Assembly: GCA_008501585.1 (NCBI GenBank)
Contig: QQUN01000046.1
Span: forward strand, 16,780 to 80,779
DNA from: Pseudomonadota bacterium
GTDB lineage: Bacteria > Pseudomonadota > Gammaproteobacteria > Burkholderiales > Rhodocyclaceae
Direction of reading: 5' to 3'
DNA length: 64,000 bases
Positions 47,032 to 54,909 of the stretch are shown piece after piece (the stretch's first letter is position 1; each line of letters starts with the position of its first letter). The position numbers and the translations under genes were made by a program. Below the pieces are notes generated by a model. That model worked only from the letters and a program-made list of their open reading frames with translations, did not search any database and was not told the DNA's origin.

Positions 47032-48258
47032 TCAGGTCGACGGTAGCCGGAAATGCAGCAGCCCTTCAATGCGTTGCGCCAGCGCCTGCCAGGCCGTGCC
47101 CTGCCGCGATGCTAGGCGCGACGCCGTCGCCAGCGCCCTCTCCCGCAACCCTACATCGCCGACCAGGGCGGGCAGACGGCGCCGGAGTTGCTCGGCGCGC
47201 ATGCCGGCCCGCACGGTGACCACCCCCGGCAGGCTGGCCATCACCCGCCGGACGTTCAGCTCCTGCTCCAGGTGTCGCGGCAGCAACAGCTGGGCCCGGC
47301 CGGCCAGGGCTGCTTCCTCGGTCGAGCCGATGCCGCCGTGATGGATCAGAAGCGACGTACGGGCGAGCACCTCGCGCAGCGGCGGCGGCCGGCAGTGTAC
47401 CCGAATCCCGGCTTGTTCCAGCATGGCGACCCACTCGGCATTGGCGTCGTGCAGATAGCATTCACCCGGGATGCGCTGTTCGGCCAGCACCATGAGCAGC
47501 TGGCGCGCCAGCGGGTGTTTGAGGCGCAGATAGGAGAACACGTTGATATCGGCAGGGGCGGACAGCGGCGGTGACGGTACCTGCCATGGTCCGGCGGCTG
47601 GCGACAGCCGGGTAGCGGCGTAGATGTCGAGCTCGCGCGGGACCGAGACGATTTGCCCCTGGCCGGCGATGATCTGCGGCAGGCTCTCGGGCTGCGGCAC
47701 GCCGCGTGACGCCTGGACCCTGCGGGCCGTCTCGAGCAAGTCGGCCGGATTCCAGATCGGCGCCGCTTCGTCGCCCAGCGGCGGAAACCCGCCCCCCGGC
47801 AAACCAGGCGGGTTCACGAAGCCGTCGCCGACGGCGATCAGCGGAATCTGCCCGAAGGCGGCCAGCGACAGGAGCGGCGAATAATCGGCAATGACGAGCG
47901 CCGGCGCGAGCTGCTCGAGCAAGACCGCCCATGCGGCGACGACGGTCGCCAGTTGTGCCGGGTCGGCATAACCGCAGACGCCCATGATGTCGGCGAAGGT
48001 CGCCGCGCGAAACCGCCCCGGTCCAACAAAGCAACTGCGATGTGGCGGCGCGGCAATGACCGGAATCGCCGCCGCCGCATAGCGCTCGGCCAGGGCGGCG
48101 GGGTCGCGCGCTGCGACCACCGGCGCGCAGCCCGCGGCCTGCAGGCGCTCGGCGATGCCAAGCAGTCGGGCGGCATGCCCCAGGCCTTCGCCCAGCTCCC
48201 AGGCCAGCAACACGCGGGGGCCGGCGCCCACGGCCCGCCACGCACCGAGCGGATCCAA
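47032..48258 (-). CDS. Glycosyltransferase, GT1/MGT-like (GT-B fold)
   Basis: The 408-residue cytosolic protein shows the two-lobed GT-B pattern. The N-terminal acceptor lobe opens with RVLLAWELGEGLGHAARLLG, and the C-terminal donor lobe has LLIHHGGIGSTEEAALAGRA plus LLLPRHLEQELNVRRV, the UDP-glycosyltransferase/MGT donor-site signature. The frame begins at TTG 48258, 9 bp after the RTX gene stop; a GTG at 48231 is an alternative and neither has a clear ribosome binding site. Its place between the RTX protein and the export genes suggests it glycosylates that protein or a linked glycan. Donor sugar and acceptor are unknown. Confidence 0.85.
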   Translation of the reverse strand: MDPLGAWRAVGAGPRVLLAWELGEGLGHAARLLGIAERLQAAGCAPVVAARDPAALAERYAAAAIPVIAAPPHRSCFVGPGRFRAATFADIMGVCGYADPAQLATVVAAWAVLLEQLAPALVIADYSPLLSLAAFGQIPLIAVGDGFVNPPGLPGGGFPPLGDEAAPIWNPADLLETARRVQASRGVPQPESLPQIIAGQGQIVSVPRELDIYAATRLSPAAGPWQVPSPPLSAPADINVFSYLRLKHPLARQLLMVLAEQRIPGECYLHDANAEWVAMLEQAGIRVHCRPPPLREVLARTSLLIHHGGIGSTEEAALAGRAQLLLPRHLEQELNVRRVMASLPGVVTVRAGMRAEQLRRRLPALVGDVGLRERALATASRLASRQGTAWQALAQRIEGLLHFRLPST

Positions 48259-48267
48259 ACCCGACGC

Positions 48268-50748
48268 TTATCCGCTCGTCGTCGGCGGTGCCGTCGCGCC
48301 TGCCCGCGCATGCTGGCGCAAGGCGTCGCGCTCGGCCTGCCGTCCGGCCGTGCTGTTGTGACGCAACTGCTCGCTGAGCGCCGGCTTGCCGGTGGCGCCT
48401 TCGCCGCGTACCTGCGGATCACGCAGCGCCGCGGCAAGCACAGCAAGGTCGTCGCCGGCGGCGCGGGTCTCGTCGGCCGACTGCTCACCATCGGCCGGCG
48501 CGCCCCCCTCGACGCCAGGCTGCCCGGTGGGCTGCTCGCTGACACCGCGATCCGGATCGGGGCTGACGGCGGTACCGGCACCGTCCGCCGTTCCGCGCAG
48601 ACCGCCATGGTCGCCGGCGAATCCACCGGCGGCACCGAGCAGGCCGCCCAGGCCCGCGTTCAACCGGTCCGCAAGGCTGTCGCCGAACCCGGCCGTCGGC
48701 AGCCAGGAGGGCATCCCGTAGAACGAGGTGAGCAGGGACGTGCCGCCCGTGGTGAACGGCCCGAACACGGCGGACAGCCCGCCGCCCCGGTCATTCGGCC
48801 CCGACGTGCCCAGCATCGCCGCCAGTGGCGATCCGCTGGTGGTGCCGCCAACGACCTGGCTCCCCAGGCCGAGGTTGCCCGGTGTGCTGAGCGTCGCCCC
48901 GGCCCCCAGGCCCGGAGACGCGCTGGGGACATCCTGCGTTCGGGTCTCGAGCGTGGTGTAGGGCAGGCTCGTGTCGGTCGGCCAGACCGGGGTGGGGATG
49001 AGCTCCTCGATGGGCGCGGGGGCATCCGTCGACGCCGGCGTGGCGCTGGCCACCTTGAAGGTAATCGTCGTGGTGCCGGCCACGGTCGTGACCGTGTCTA
49101 CCTGCAGGCTGCTGCCGGCGTTGTTGCCCAGCGTCCAGCGGATCTCGACCGTGGAGAAGTCCGTACCGTTGGTGTCCACCTCAAGGAAGCCGGCGCCGTT
49201 GAAGCGGACATTGGCGGTCGTCAGGTTGGTGGTGGTGCCGACGCCGGTCACCACGATGACGTCGTCGGCCTCCAGATCGCCGAGGGTGTCGCCAACGTCG
49301 GAATCGGTGTGGTGATTGGAAACGGAGCCGGTGAATGTATCCGCACCGGCGCCACCGAAGAGCACATCGACGTTCGCACCGCCCCGGAGGACGTCATTGC
49401 CGTTGCCCCCATAGAGGAAGTCGGCATCGCTATGGCCGGAGAGCACGTCATGGCCATCGCCGCCATAGATCGTATCGTTGTTCGCGCCGCCGCTGAGCGT
49501 GTCACTGCCGTCATCGCCCCACATGAGGTCGTTGCCCTTGCCGCCCCACACCCAGTCGTCCCCGTCGCCAGCGACCAGATAATCGTCGCCACTGCTACCA
49601 ATCACGGTGTCACGACCAGCGCCACCAAAGAGCGTGTCGTTGCCGTCAGCACCGCTCACAGCGTCGTTGCCGTCCTCGCCGTAGAGAAAGTCGTCGCCGG
49701 TTCCACCATAGAGAAAATCATTGCCGACACCGCCATACAGCGTGTCAACACCGCCCCCCCCATAGACCGTGTCGTTACCCTCATCGCCGTAGACGAGGTC
49801 GTCCCCATCCAGGGCCGAGATCGTGTCGTTGCCGCCCAGGCCGTAGATCGTGTCATTGCCGGGCGAGCCGGTCAGGCTGTCTCCAGCACTCGTCCCCGTG
49901 ACTACGCCCAGCAGCCCGTCATAGTCGGCAAACCCGGGCGCCACCGCCGCCTGCGCGCTCACCGCACCGTAGCGGGTTTCAAGATCCCAGTCGCCGCCGA
50001 GCGCGCTCGCGCCGGTGGGGTCGTCCGAGGCGGCAATGTCGGCGCCGGTGGCGGCAGCAAAGCCGCTCATGAAGGCCATGCCGGACTCGCCCACGGCAAT
50101 GTCGCAGCCGTAGAGCAGGATGTCGCCGGACACGCTCAGCGCACCGCCCCAGGCGGCCAGGATGTTCGCCTGGTCGACCAGCGTGGCAGATGAGATGGTT
50201 TCAGCGCCCAGATAGACTGCTCCCTCGCTGCCATGGGAAACCAGATGCAGGGCGTCGAGATTCTGGTAGCCGGAGAGGATGGTGCTGATCTGGTCGAGGG
50301 CGCTTCCGCCGGCGTCGAGCAGCCAGACATCCGTGCCGGCACGAAGCTCGCCGAGGAGCCCGGCCAGGTCGGGCAGGCGGCTGTCGATGATCACTACCTC
50401 GCGGGCATCCCCCTGGGCATCGACCAGTTGCTGCATGCCGGCCCGGTTCACATCGTTACGGCTGTCCAGCTGCGCCTGGCTGAGCGCGCCTTCGCTCAAG
50501 ACGACATCGCCCAGCGGCAGCGCGATGTCGGCCTCGGCCCCTTCGCCGCCCTGGACGGTCGCATCGTCGTCGATGGCAGCGCTGGCGAAGGTGTCCACCG
50601 CCGCGCCATCGAACACCAGTCGCGGTTCGAGCTGCATCAGGCCGGGTCCGGGGCGCACCAGCCCGGCGCCCTGGCCGCTGGCCTGCGTGCCGACGGCGAC
50701 AAAGGTGTTGCTGATCTTGCTCCAGACGGTGCGGTAGAGGCGGTCCAT
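48268..50748 (-). CDS. DUF4347/RTX calcium-binding surface protein with LEPR N-terminus
   Basis: The 826-residue protein is the likely cargo of the export genes. The N-terminus lacks a Sec signal but carries LEPRLVFDGAA (residues 40-50), typical of large adhesin-like DUF4347 proteins. The DUF4347 domain covers about 115-280, with H172 (LVSHGSEGA) and C215 (LLYGCD) arranged like the His-Cys dyad of clan CD peptidases. About twenty GGxGxDxLx nonapeptides (288-470) should bind calcium outside the cell. A beta domain follows to about 565, then a Gly/Pro/Ala-rich tail without the usual type I C-terminal signal. ATG 50748 has GGAG 8 bp upstream. Adhesion, matrix or protease roles are possible. Confidence 0.88.
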   Translation of the reverse strand: MDRLYRTVWSKISNTFVAVGTQASGQGAGLVRPGPGLMQLEPRLVFDGAAVDTFASAAIDDDATVQGGEGAEADIALPLGDVVLSEGALSQAQLDSRNDVNRAGMQQLVDAQGDAREVVIIDSRLPDLAGLLGELRAGTDVWLLDAGGSALDQISTILSGYQNLDALHLVSHGSEGAVYLGAETISSATLVDQANILAAWGGALSVSGDILLYGCDIAVGESGMAFMSGFAAATGADIAASDDPTGASALGGDWDLETRYGAVSAQAAVAPGFADYDGLLGVVTGTSAGDSLTGSPGNDTIYGLGGNDTISALDGDDLVYGDEGNDTVYGGGGVDTLYGGVGNDFLYGGTGDDFLYGEDGNDAVSGADGNDTLFGGAGRDTVIGSSGDDYLVAGDGDDWVWGGKGNDLMWGDDGSDTLSGGANNDTIYGGDGHDVLSGHSDADFLYGGNGNDVLRGGANVDVLFGGAGADTFTGSVSNHHTDSDVGDTLGDLEADDVIVVTGVGTTTNLTTANVRFNGAGFLEVDTNGTDFSTVEIRWTLGNNAGSSLQVDTVTTVAGTTTITFKVASATPASTDAPAPIEELIPTPVWPTDTSLPYTTLETRTQDVPSASPGLGAGATLSTPGNLGLGSQVVGGTTSGSPLAAMLGTSGPNDRGGGLSAVFGPFTTGGTSLLTSFYGMPSWLPTAGFGDSLADRLNAGLGGLLGAAGGFAGDHGGLRGTADGAGTAVSPDPDRGVSEQPTGQPGVEGGAPADGEQSADETRAAGDDLAVLAAALRDPQVRGEGATGKPALSEQLRHNSTAGRQAERDALRQHARAGATAPPTTSG
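49339..49887 (-). repeat. RTX-encoding 27-bp imperfect tandem repeats
   Basis: This segment of the DUF4347 gene encodes the consecutive GGxGxDxLx nonapeptides (residues 288-470). At DNA level it is a run of imperfect 27-bp units with recurring GGCAACGACAC-type cores on the coding strand. Such arrays expand and contract by recombination. A few units are degenerate (for example GSSGDDYLVAG). Confidence 0.88.
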
Positions 50749-50835
50749 GCTTGTAGCTCCGTTCGCGTGCGGCATGCCTGCCGGACGCAATGATTCAATG
50801 TCTTCAGTCGGCAACCGGGTTTGGCCGCCGCATGT

Positions 50836-50856
50836 GCGGGGCCGTGAGCCCCGCAT
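50836..50856 (-). other. Stem-loop in the leader of the RTX gene
   Basis: An 8-bp stem (TGCGGGGC with GCCCCGCA) and a 5-nt loop lie about 88 bp upstream of the DUF4347 ATG on the minus strand, in the only long gap (174 bp) of the operon. A weak promoter-like pair (TTCACG, 17 bp, GATAAC) precedes it. The hairpin lacks a T run and may be a partial attenuator or an mRNA-stability element. Confidence 0.35.
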
Positions 50857-50922
50857 CTGCGTGCCTGATAGGTGTTATCGGCAGGAACGCGCGATTCGTG
50901 AATTCCCTGTGCCCATGTGCTG

Positions 50923-51723
50923 TCATTGCGCGGCGGCGCCCGGCGGGGTCAGCTCGATCCGCCCGCTCATCCCGGCGATGAGTTCGCTGAAACTGCCGTC
51001 GATCACGGCACTGGCCTTGACCGACTGGCTGATCGGGTCGACCCGCGCACCAAGACGCTGGATACGCGCCGGATAGCTTTTCTGGGTTTCATCGATGAAC
51101 ACGCGGAAGGTATGACCGGGCTTCAACCAGGCGAGCCAGCGCGAGGGGACGATGAAGTCCAGCTCCAGCGCGGAGTCATCGAGGATGTCCAGCAATGCCG
51201 TGCCCGGCTCCACATACTGCTCGGCGCGCACCTTTTGCTCGACCACGCGGCCGGAATACGGGGCATGGATGGTGCACTTGGAGAGCGTCGCCCGGATCAG
51301 GGCGAGGTCGGCCCGCGACTTGTCGCGCTCGGCAATCGAGGTATCCAGTTCGACCTTGCCGACCGCGTTCAGCTCATTGAGCCGGGCGTTGGCGGCGTAG
51401 TTTCGCTCGGCGGCGGCGAGTGCGGCCTTGGCCTTGTCGCGCTGTGCCGCCTGAATGACGCAGTCCAGACTGACGAGCAGTTGCCCGGCCTTGATGCGCT
51501 CGCCCTCCTTGACCGTGATGCGCTTGACCTTGGCACCGAGCTCGGCCGCAAGCGTCGTATAGCGGCGCGGCGAGAGCTGGGCGCGGATGTCGAACTTGTC
51601 CAGCGCCGGGGCCGTCGGGGCCGAGGCGCCCGACGGGCTCGACGGCGGGGCGGCATGGGCGCCGAAGGCGGCAGCCAGCAGCGCCGCCGCGGCCACACCG
51701 CGCATGCGGGCTGAGCGCGACAC
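50923..51723 (-). CDS. HlyD-family periplasmic adaptor
   Basis: The 266-residue protein has a signal peptide (about 1-24, ending FGAHA) and a complete short adaptor fold: lipoyl half-motifs, a helical hairpin (about residues 85-145, QRDKAKAALAAAERNYAANA) and a beta-barrel. It resembles RND/MacA-type adaptors and would link an inner-membrane partner to TolC. The start is GTG at 51723, overlapping the tolC TAG by one base. It is the third HlyD-type protein in this operon and the only one made as a soluble periplasmic protein. Confidence 0.9.
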   Translation of the reverse strand: MSRSARMRGVAAAALLAAAFGAHAAPPSSPSGASAPTAPALDKFDIRAQLSPRRYTTLAAELGAKVKRITVKEGERIKAGQLLVSLDCVIQAAQRDKAKAALAAAERNYAANARLNELNAVGKVELDTSIAERDKSRADLALIRATLSKCTIHAPYSGRVVEQKVRAEQYVEPGTALLDILDDSALELDFIVPSRWLAWLKPGHTFRVFIDETQKSYPARIQRLGARVDPISQSVKASAVIDGSFSELIAGMSGRIELTPPGAAAQ

Positions 51724-53318
51724 TACCGGCGCTCGGCCAGCTGCACCGGCCGGCTCTCGGCCTCGCCCGACACGGCGGCCGTATCGGGCGAGGCCATGGT
51801 GGCACCGTCCATCGCGGCTGCGGCGGCCAGCGGGTCTTTCTGCCAGGTACGCAGGGCGTCGTCGATCGCCTTGGTCAGGTCGGGAAGCGCCATGTCGTCG
51901 AGGCTGCCGATCGCCGGCTCCAGTCCGAGCGTGGCCTGCACCCGGCTGGCCGCGGCATGGACGGCGGCAAGTGCCTGGTAGCGGCGCAGTTCCGACAACA
52001 GCGCGGTGGTGCGGGCAGCAACAAGGCTCAGCTGGCTGTCTTTTTGCACTTCGGCGGCGCGACGGGACAGGTCGAGCAGGTCGTTGTCGACGCTGGACAG
52101 TTCCTCGCTGCGCTGGTACTGGCGCAGTGCATTGTCGTATTGCTGGGCGGACAGGTGCACCAGCGACACGACGACCATCTGCAACGCCATGCGCCGCGCT
52201 TCGTGGACCCGTTCGTTGCTTTCCGCGGCATCGAGACGGGCCGGGGCGGAGAGCAGGTTGAACAGGTTGAAATTGACGCGCAGGCCGGCTTCGTTCCAGG
52301 AATTGTTCACCAGGAACCGGTCATCGTCGTAATTCAGACTGTAGTTGAAGGAAATGCCGGGGAAGAGCTGGAGCAACGACTTGCGGGTGTCGGCCGCGGC
52401 GATGCGGACGTTGTAGGCACTCTCGCGCAGGTCCGCGTTGCGGGTGAGGGCGATTTCCTCCATGGCCTCGAGCTTGAGGGTGAGCGGCTGCGGCGCCAGT
52501 TCGGCGGCAGCGGGCTCGACCAGCTGGTAACGGGTGCCGGGCGGCAGATTGATGAGCGCCGCCAGTTCGACCCGCGCCAGGCCGAGTTCCTGCTGCACGG
52601 CTTCCAGGGTCCGCAGGTTCTCGATCAGCGCACGGCGGTAGCGCAGCATCTCGGCCGGCGCCTTGATCCGCTCGTCCGTGATCTTGCGGGCATCGGCCAG
52701 CGCGGATTCGGCGAGCGAGATGTTCTCAAGCACGGCTGCTTCCAGCTTCTGGGCGCTGGCCGCGCGCCAGAACGCGGCACGCACGTTCTGGATGAGGTTG
52801 TGCATGGAGCGGCGGCGGCGTTCACCGGCCACCAGCAGGCGGTCGGCGTTCTGCTGGGCGGTGTAGTAGCTGGCACCGAAATCGAGCAAGTTCCAGGTCA
52901 GGCCGAGGTCGGCCACGGTGTGCTCTTTTTCGGCGCTGATGGAATTGGACAGATTGGGCTGACGGGTGGTGGCATTGATCGAATCGCGCACCAGGTCCTC
53001 GTCACGCGAATAATAGCCAACGCCAGCCACCAGCTTGGGCAGCATGTCGAAGCGACCGGCTTCGAGAACGCCGGCCGCATGGGCCGCCTCGAGCTGGTGG
53101 GCGCGGTGCTCCAGGTTGAACTTCAGCGCCCGGGCAATGGCCTCGGAGAGGCCCAGGGGGGCCGTGAGCGGAGGAACGTCGGCTTGCGCCTTCTGCCAGT
53201 CTGCGCGGGTGATGGCGCGTAGATCGTCGATCTGCAGGGGTTGCGGGTTGATAGCGCAGCCGGTGAGCACGGCGGCGGCAAGGACGATGGGGGCTTTGCG
53301 CCGGAACGGGAACGGCAT
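51723..53318 (-). CDS. TolC-family outer-membrane channel lipoprotein
   Basis: The 531-residue protein has a lipobox (LTGC, C21) and two OEP repeats with long coiled helices, the TolC/CusC pattern (for example LGLTWNLLDFGASYYTAQQN in the first half and GLRVNFNLFNLLSAPARLDA in the second). It would form the trimeric exit duct for the export system. The ATG at 53318 follows GGAGG. It is the first gene of the secretion operon and is divergent from the glycosyltransferase operon. A C-terminal extension of about 45 residues past the OEP fold is Ala-rich and of unclear use. Confidence 0.92.
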   Translation of the reverse strand: MPFPFRRKAPIVLAAAVLTGCAINPQPLQIDDLRAITRADWQKAQADVPPLTAPLGLSEAIARALKFNLEHRAHQLEAAHAAGVLEAGRFDMLPKLVAGVGYYSRDEDLVRDSINATTRQPNLSNSISAEKEHTVADLGLTWNLLDFGASYYTAQQNADRLLVAGERRRRSMHNLIQNVRAAFWRAASAQKLEAAVLENISLAESALADARKITDERIKAPAEMLRYRRALIENLRTLEAVQQELGLARVELAALINLPPGTRYQLVEPAAAELAPQPLTLKLEAMEEIALTRNADLRESAYNVRIAAADTRKSLLQLFPGISFNYSLNYDDDRFLVNNSWNEAGLRVNFNLFNLLSAPARLDAAESNERVHEARRMALQMVVVSLVHLSAQQYDNALRQYQRSEELSSVDNDLLDLSRRAAEVQKDSQLSLVAARTTALLSELRRYQALAAVHAAASRVQATLGLEPAIGSLDDMALPDLTKAIDDALRTWQKDPLAAAAAMDGATMASPDTAAVSGEAESRPVQLAERR

Positions 53319-53661
53319 GACGGGGTAATCCTCCCTGCGGGAACACGTTGCGCGGTGTCGAGGCGATGCGCAGCGCTGGTAGCTTGGCCCGACCACTGAG
53401 CGCGGTCGAGAATGGCGAACTTGATCTGGCGCAAATTTATCTCAAAACTTTTCCACAGGCTACCTTGACGTCTGTCGTGGCGGCCCAGCCTTGCGGGCAT
53501 GGCGGCGGCCACCGACCCATGCCATTGGAATCACCATGACAGCCGTGCGCAGCGACAGAACATGCCCGGCACCCGGCGGTCGGGCGCCACGGGGCCCCGA
53601 CCGGATGCAGCGCCGGGGTCGCTTTGCCGTAAAATGCCGAGCGACCGGCTCAGGCATCGAC
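53319..53661. promoter_or_regulatory. Divergent intergenic region between secretion and glycan operons
   Basis: The 343 bp between the two divergent operons hold no convincing gene. An AT-rich pocket at 53422-53458 is the only such stretch and is the likely place for both promoters. TTGACG at 53465-53470 (plus strand) and GATAAA near 53440 (minus strand) are isolated box-like matches without good partners, so no promoter is called. Shared control of export and glycan genes from here is probable. Confidence 0.4.
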
Positions 53662-54909
53662 ATGCGCTTTCTCTTCGTTCACCAAAACTTCCCCGGGCAG
53701 TTCCGCCATGTCGCGCGCGCACTGGCCGAGGACCCGCGGCACGAGGTCATCGGCATCGGCGATGCAGCCACCGTCAGGCCGGGGCGGGCGATGCACTCGC
53801 GATTGACGGTCGTGGCCTACCCCACGCCCCGTGGCAGCGGCGCGCAGACCCACCGCTATCTGCGCGACTTCGAAACCCATGTGCGGCGCGGCCAGGCCCT
53901 GTTTCGCGCAGCCACACAGCTCAAGGCCACCGGCTTCACCCCCGATGTGGTCGTCGTGCACCCGGGTTGGGGCGAGGCCCTGTTTCTGCGCGAGCTGTTT
54001 CCCGACGCACGGCATATCCACTACTGCGAGTATTTCTTCCGCACCGACGGCGGCGACTTCGGCTTCGATCCGGCGTATCCGGCCACCATCGATGGCCGGG
54101 CCGCGCTGCATCTGCGCAACAGCACCCAGCTGCTCGGCCTGACCCAATGCGATGCCGGCATCTCGCCGACGCTGTGGCAGCGCTCACGCTACCCCGCCGA
54201 GTACCAGCCCCGGATCCGTGTGCTGCATGAAGGCGTCGACACCACCCAGGCCCGCCCGGATCCGCAGGCGGTGCTGACCGTCGGCGGACAGGTTTTCCGC
54301 GCGGGCGATGAAATCGTCACCTTCGTGGCCCGCAATCTCGAGCCTTACCGCGGCTTCCACAGCTTCATGCGCGCCCTGCCCGCGCTGCAGGCGCTGCGTC
54401 CGGCGGCGCAGATCCTCATCGTCGGCGGCGACGAGGTCAGCTACGGCAAACGGTTGCCGGCCGGGCAAAGCTACCGGCAGCAGTACAGCGCCGAACTCGG
54501 CGACCGGATCGACAGGACACGCATCCACTTCCTCGGCAAGCTGCCCTACGCTGACTACCTGAAGGTACTGCAGGTTTCCGCCGCACATGTCTATCTGACC
54601 TACCCATTCGTGCTGTCATGGTCCCTGCTCGAGGCCATGGCCTGCGGCTGCCTCGTTGTCGCCTCGGCGACGGCGCCGGTACAGGAGATGATCACAGACG
54701 GCGACACCGGCCTGCTGACCGACTTCTTCGACACGGACCGCCTCGCGCGGCGTGTCGCCGGCGCGCTCGCCGATCCGCAGGCGCACACATCGATTCGGGC
54801 TCGGGCACGGGACTTCGTCGTGCGCCACCACGACCTACGCACGCACTGCCTGCCGGCCTGGATCGATTTTCTGACCCAACCGCACAGCGCGCCGGACGGA
54901 CGGCCATGA
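53662..54909 (+). CDS. Glycosyltransferase family 4 protein
   Basis: The 415-residue GT-B enzyme starts MRFLFVHQNFPGQFRHVARA, a form common in exopolysaccharide-type GT4 proteins. The donor lobe has VTFVARNLEPYRGFHSFMRA, then the E-x7-E-like region LSWSLLEAMACGCLVVASAT. It is predicted to use an activated sugar in the cytosol. The ATG at 53662 was chosen over the long upstream frame, which has no signal of coding. Its stop overlaps the next gene by four bases, the first of four such ATGA couplings in this operon. Confidence 0.9.
   Translation: MRFLFVHQNFPGQFRHVARALAEDPRHEVIGIGDAATVRPGRAMHSRLTVVAYPTPRGSGAQTHRYLRDFETHVRRGQALFRAATQLKATGFTPDVVVVHPGWGEALFLRELFPDARHIHYCEYFFRTDGGDFGFDPAYPATIDGRAALHLRNSTQLLGLTQCDAGISPTLWQRSRYPAEYQPRIRVLHEGVDTTQARPDPQAVLTVGGQVFRAGDEIVTFVARNLEPYRGFHSFMRALPALQALRPAAQILIVGGDEVSYGKRLPAGQSYRQQYSAELGDRIDRTRIHFLGKLPYADYLKVLQVSAAHVYLTYPFVLSWSLLEAMACGCLVVASATAPVQEMITDGDTGLLTDFFDTDRLARRVAGALADPQAHTSIRARARDFVVRHHDLRTHCLPAWIDFLTQPHSAPDGRP

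Noticed and set aside
49339..49887. Regular short repeats that could suggest a CRISPR array
   Set aside because: The 27-bp units are imperfect, contiguous and in frame as RTX nonapeptides; there are no unique spacers.
47953..50193. 746-residue plus-strand open frame with VAV repeats
   Set aside because: It is antisense to the glycosyltransferase and RTX genes; its apparent repeats are the mirror of the RTX codons.
53491..53661. N-terminal extension of the first glycosyltransferase
   Set aside because: The upstream 57 codons have Arg/Pro-rich non-coding composition, and the family begins at MRFLFVHQN.
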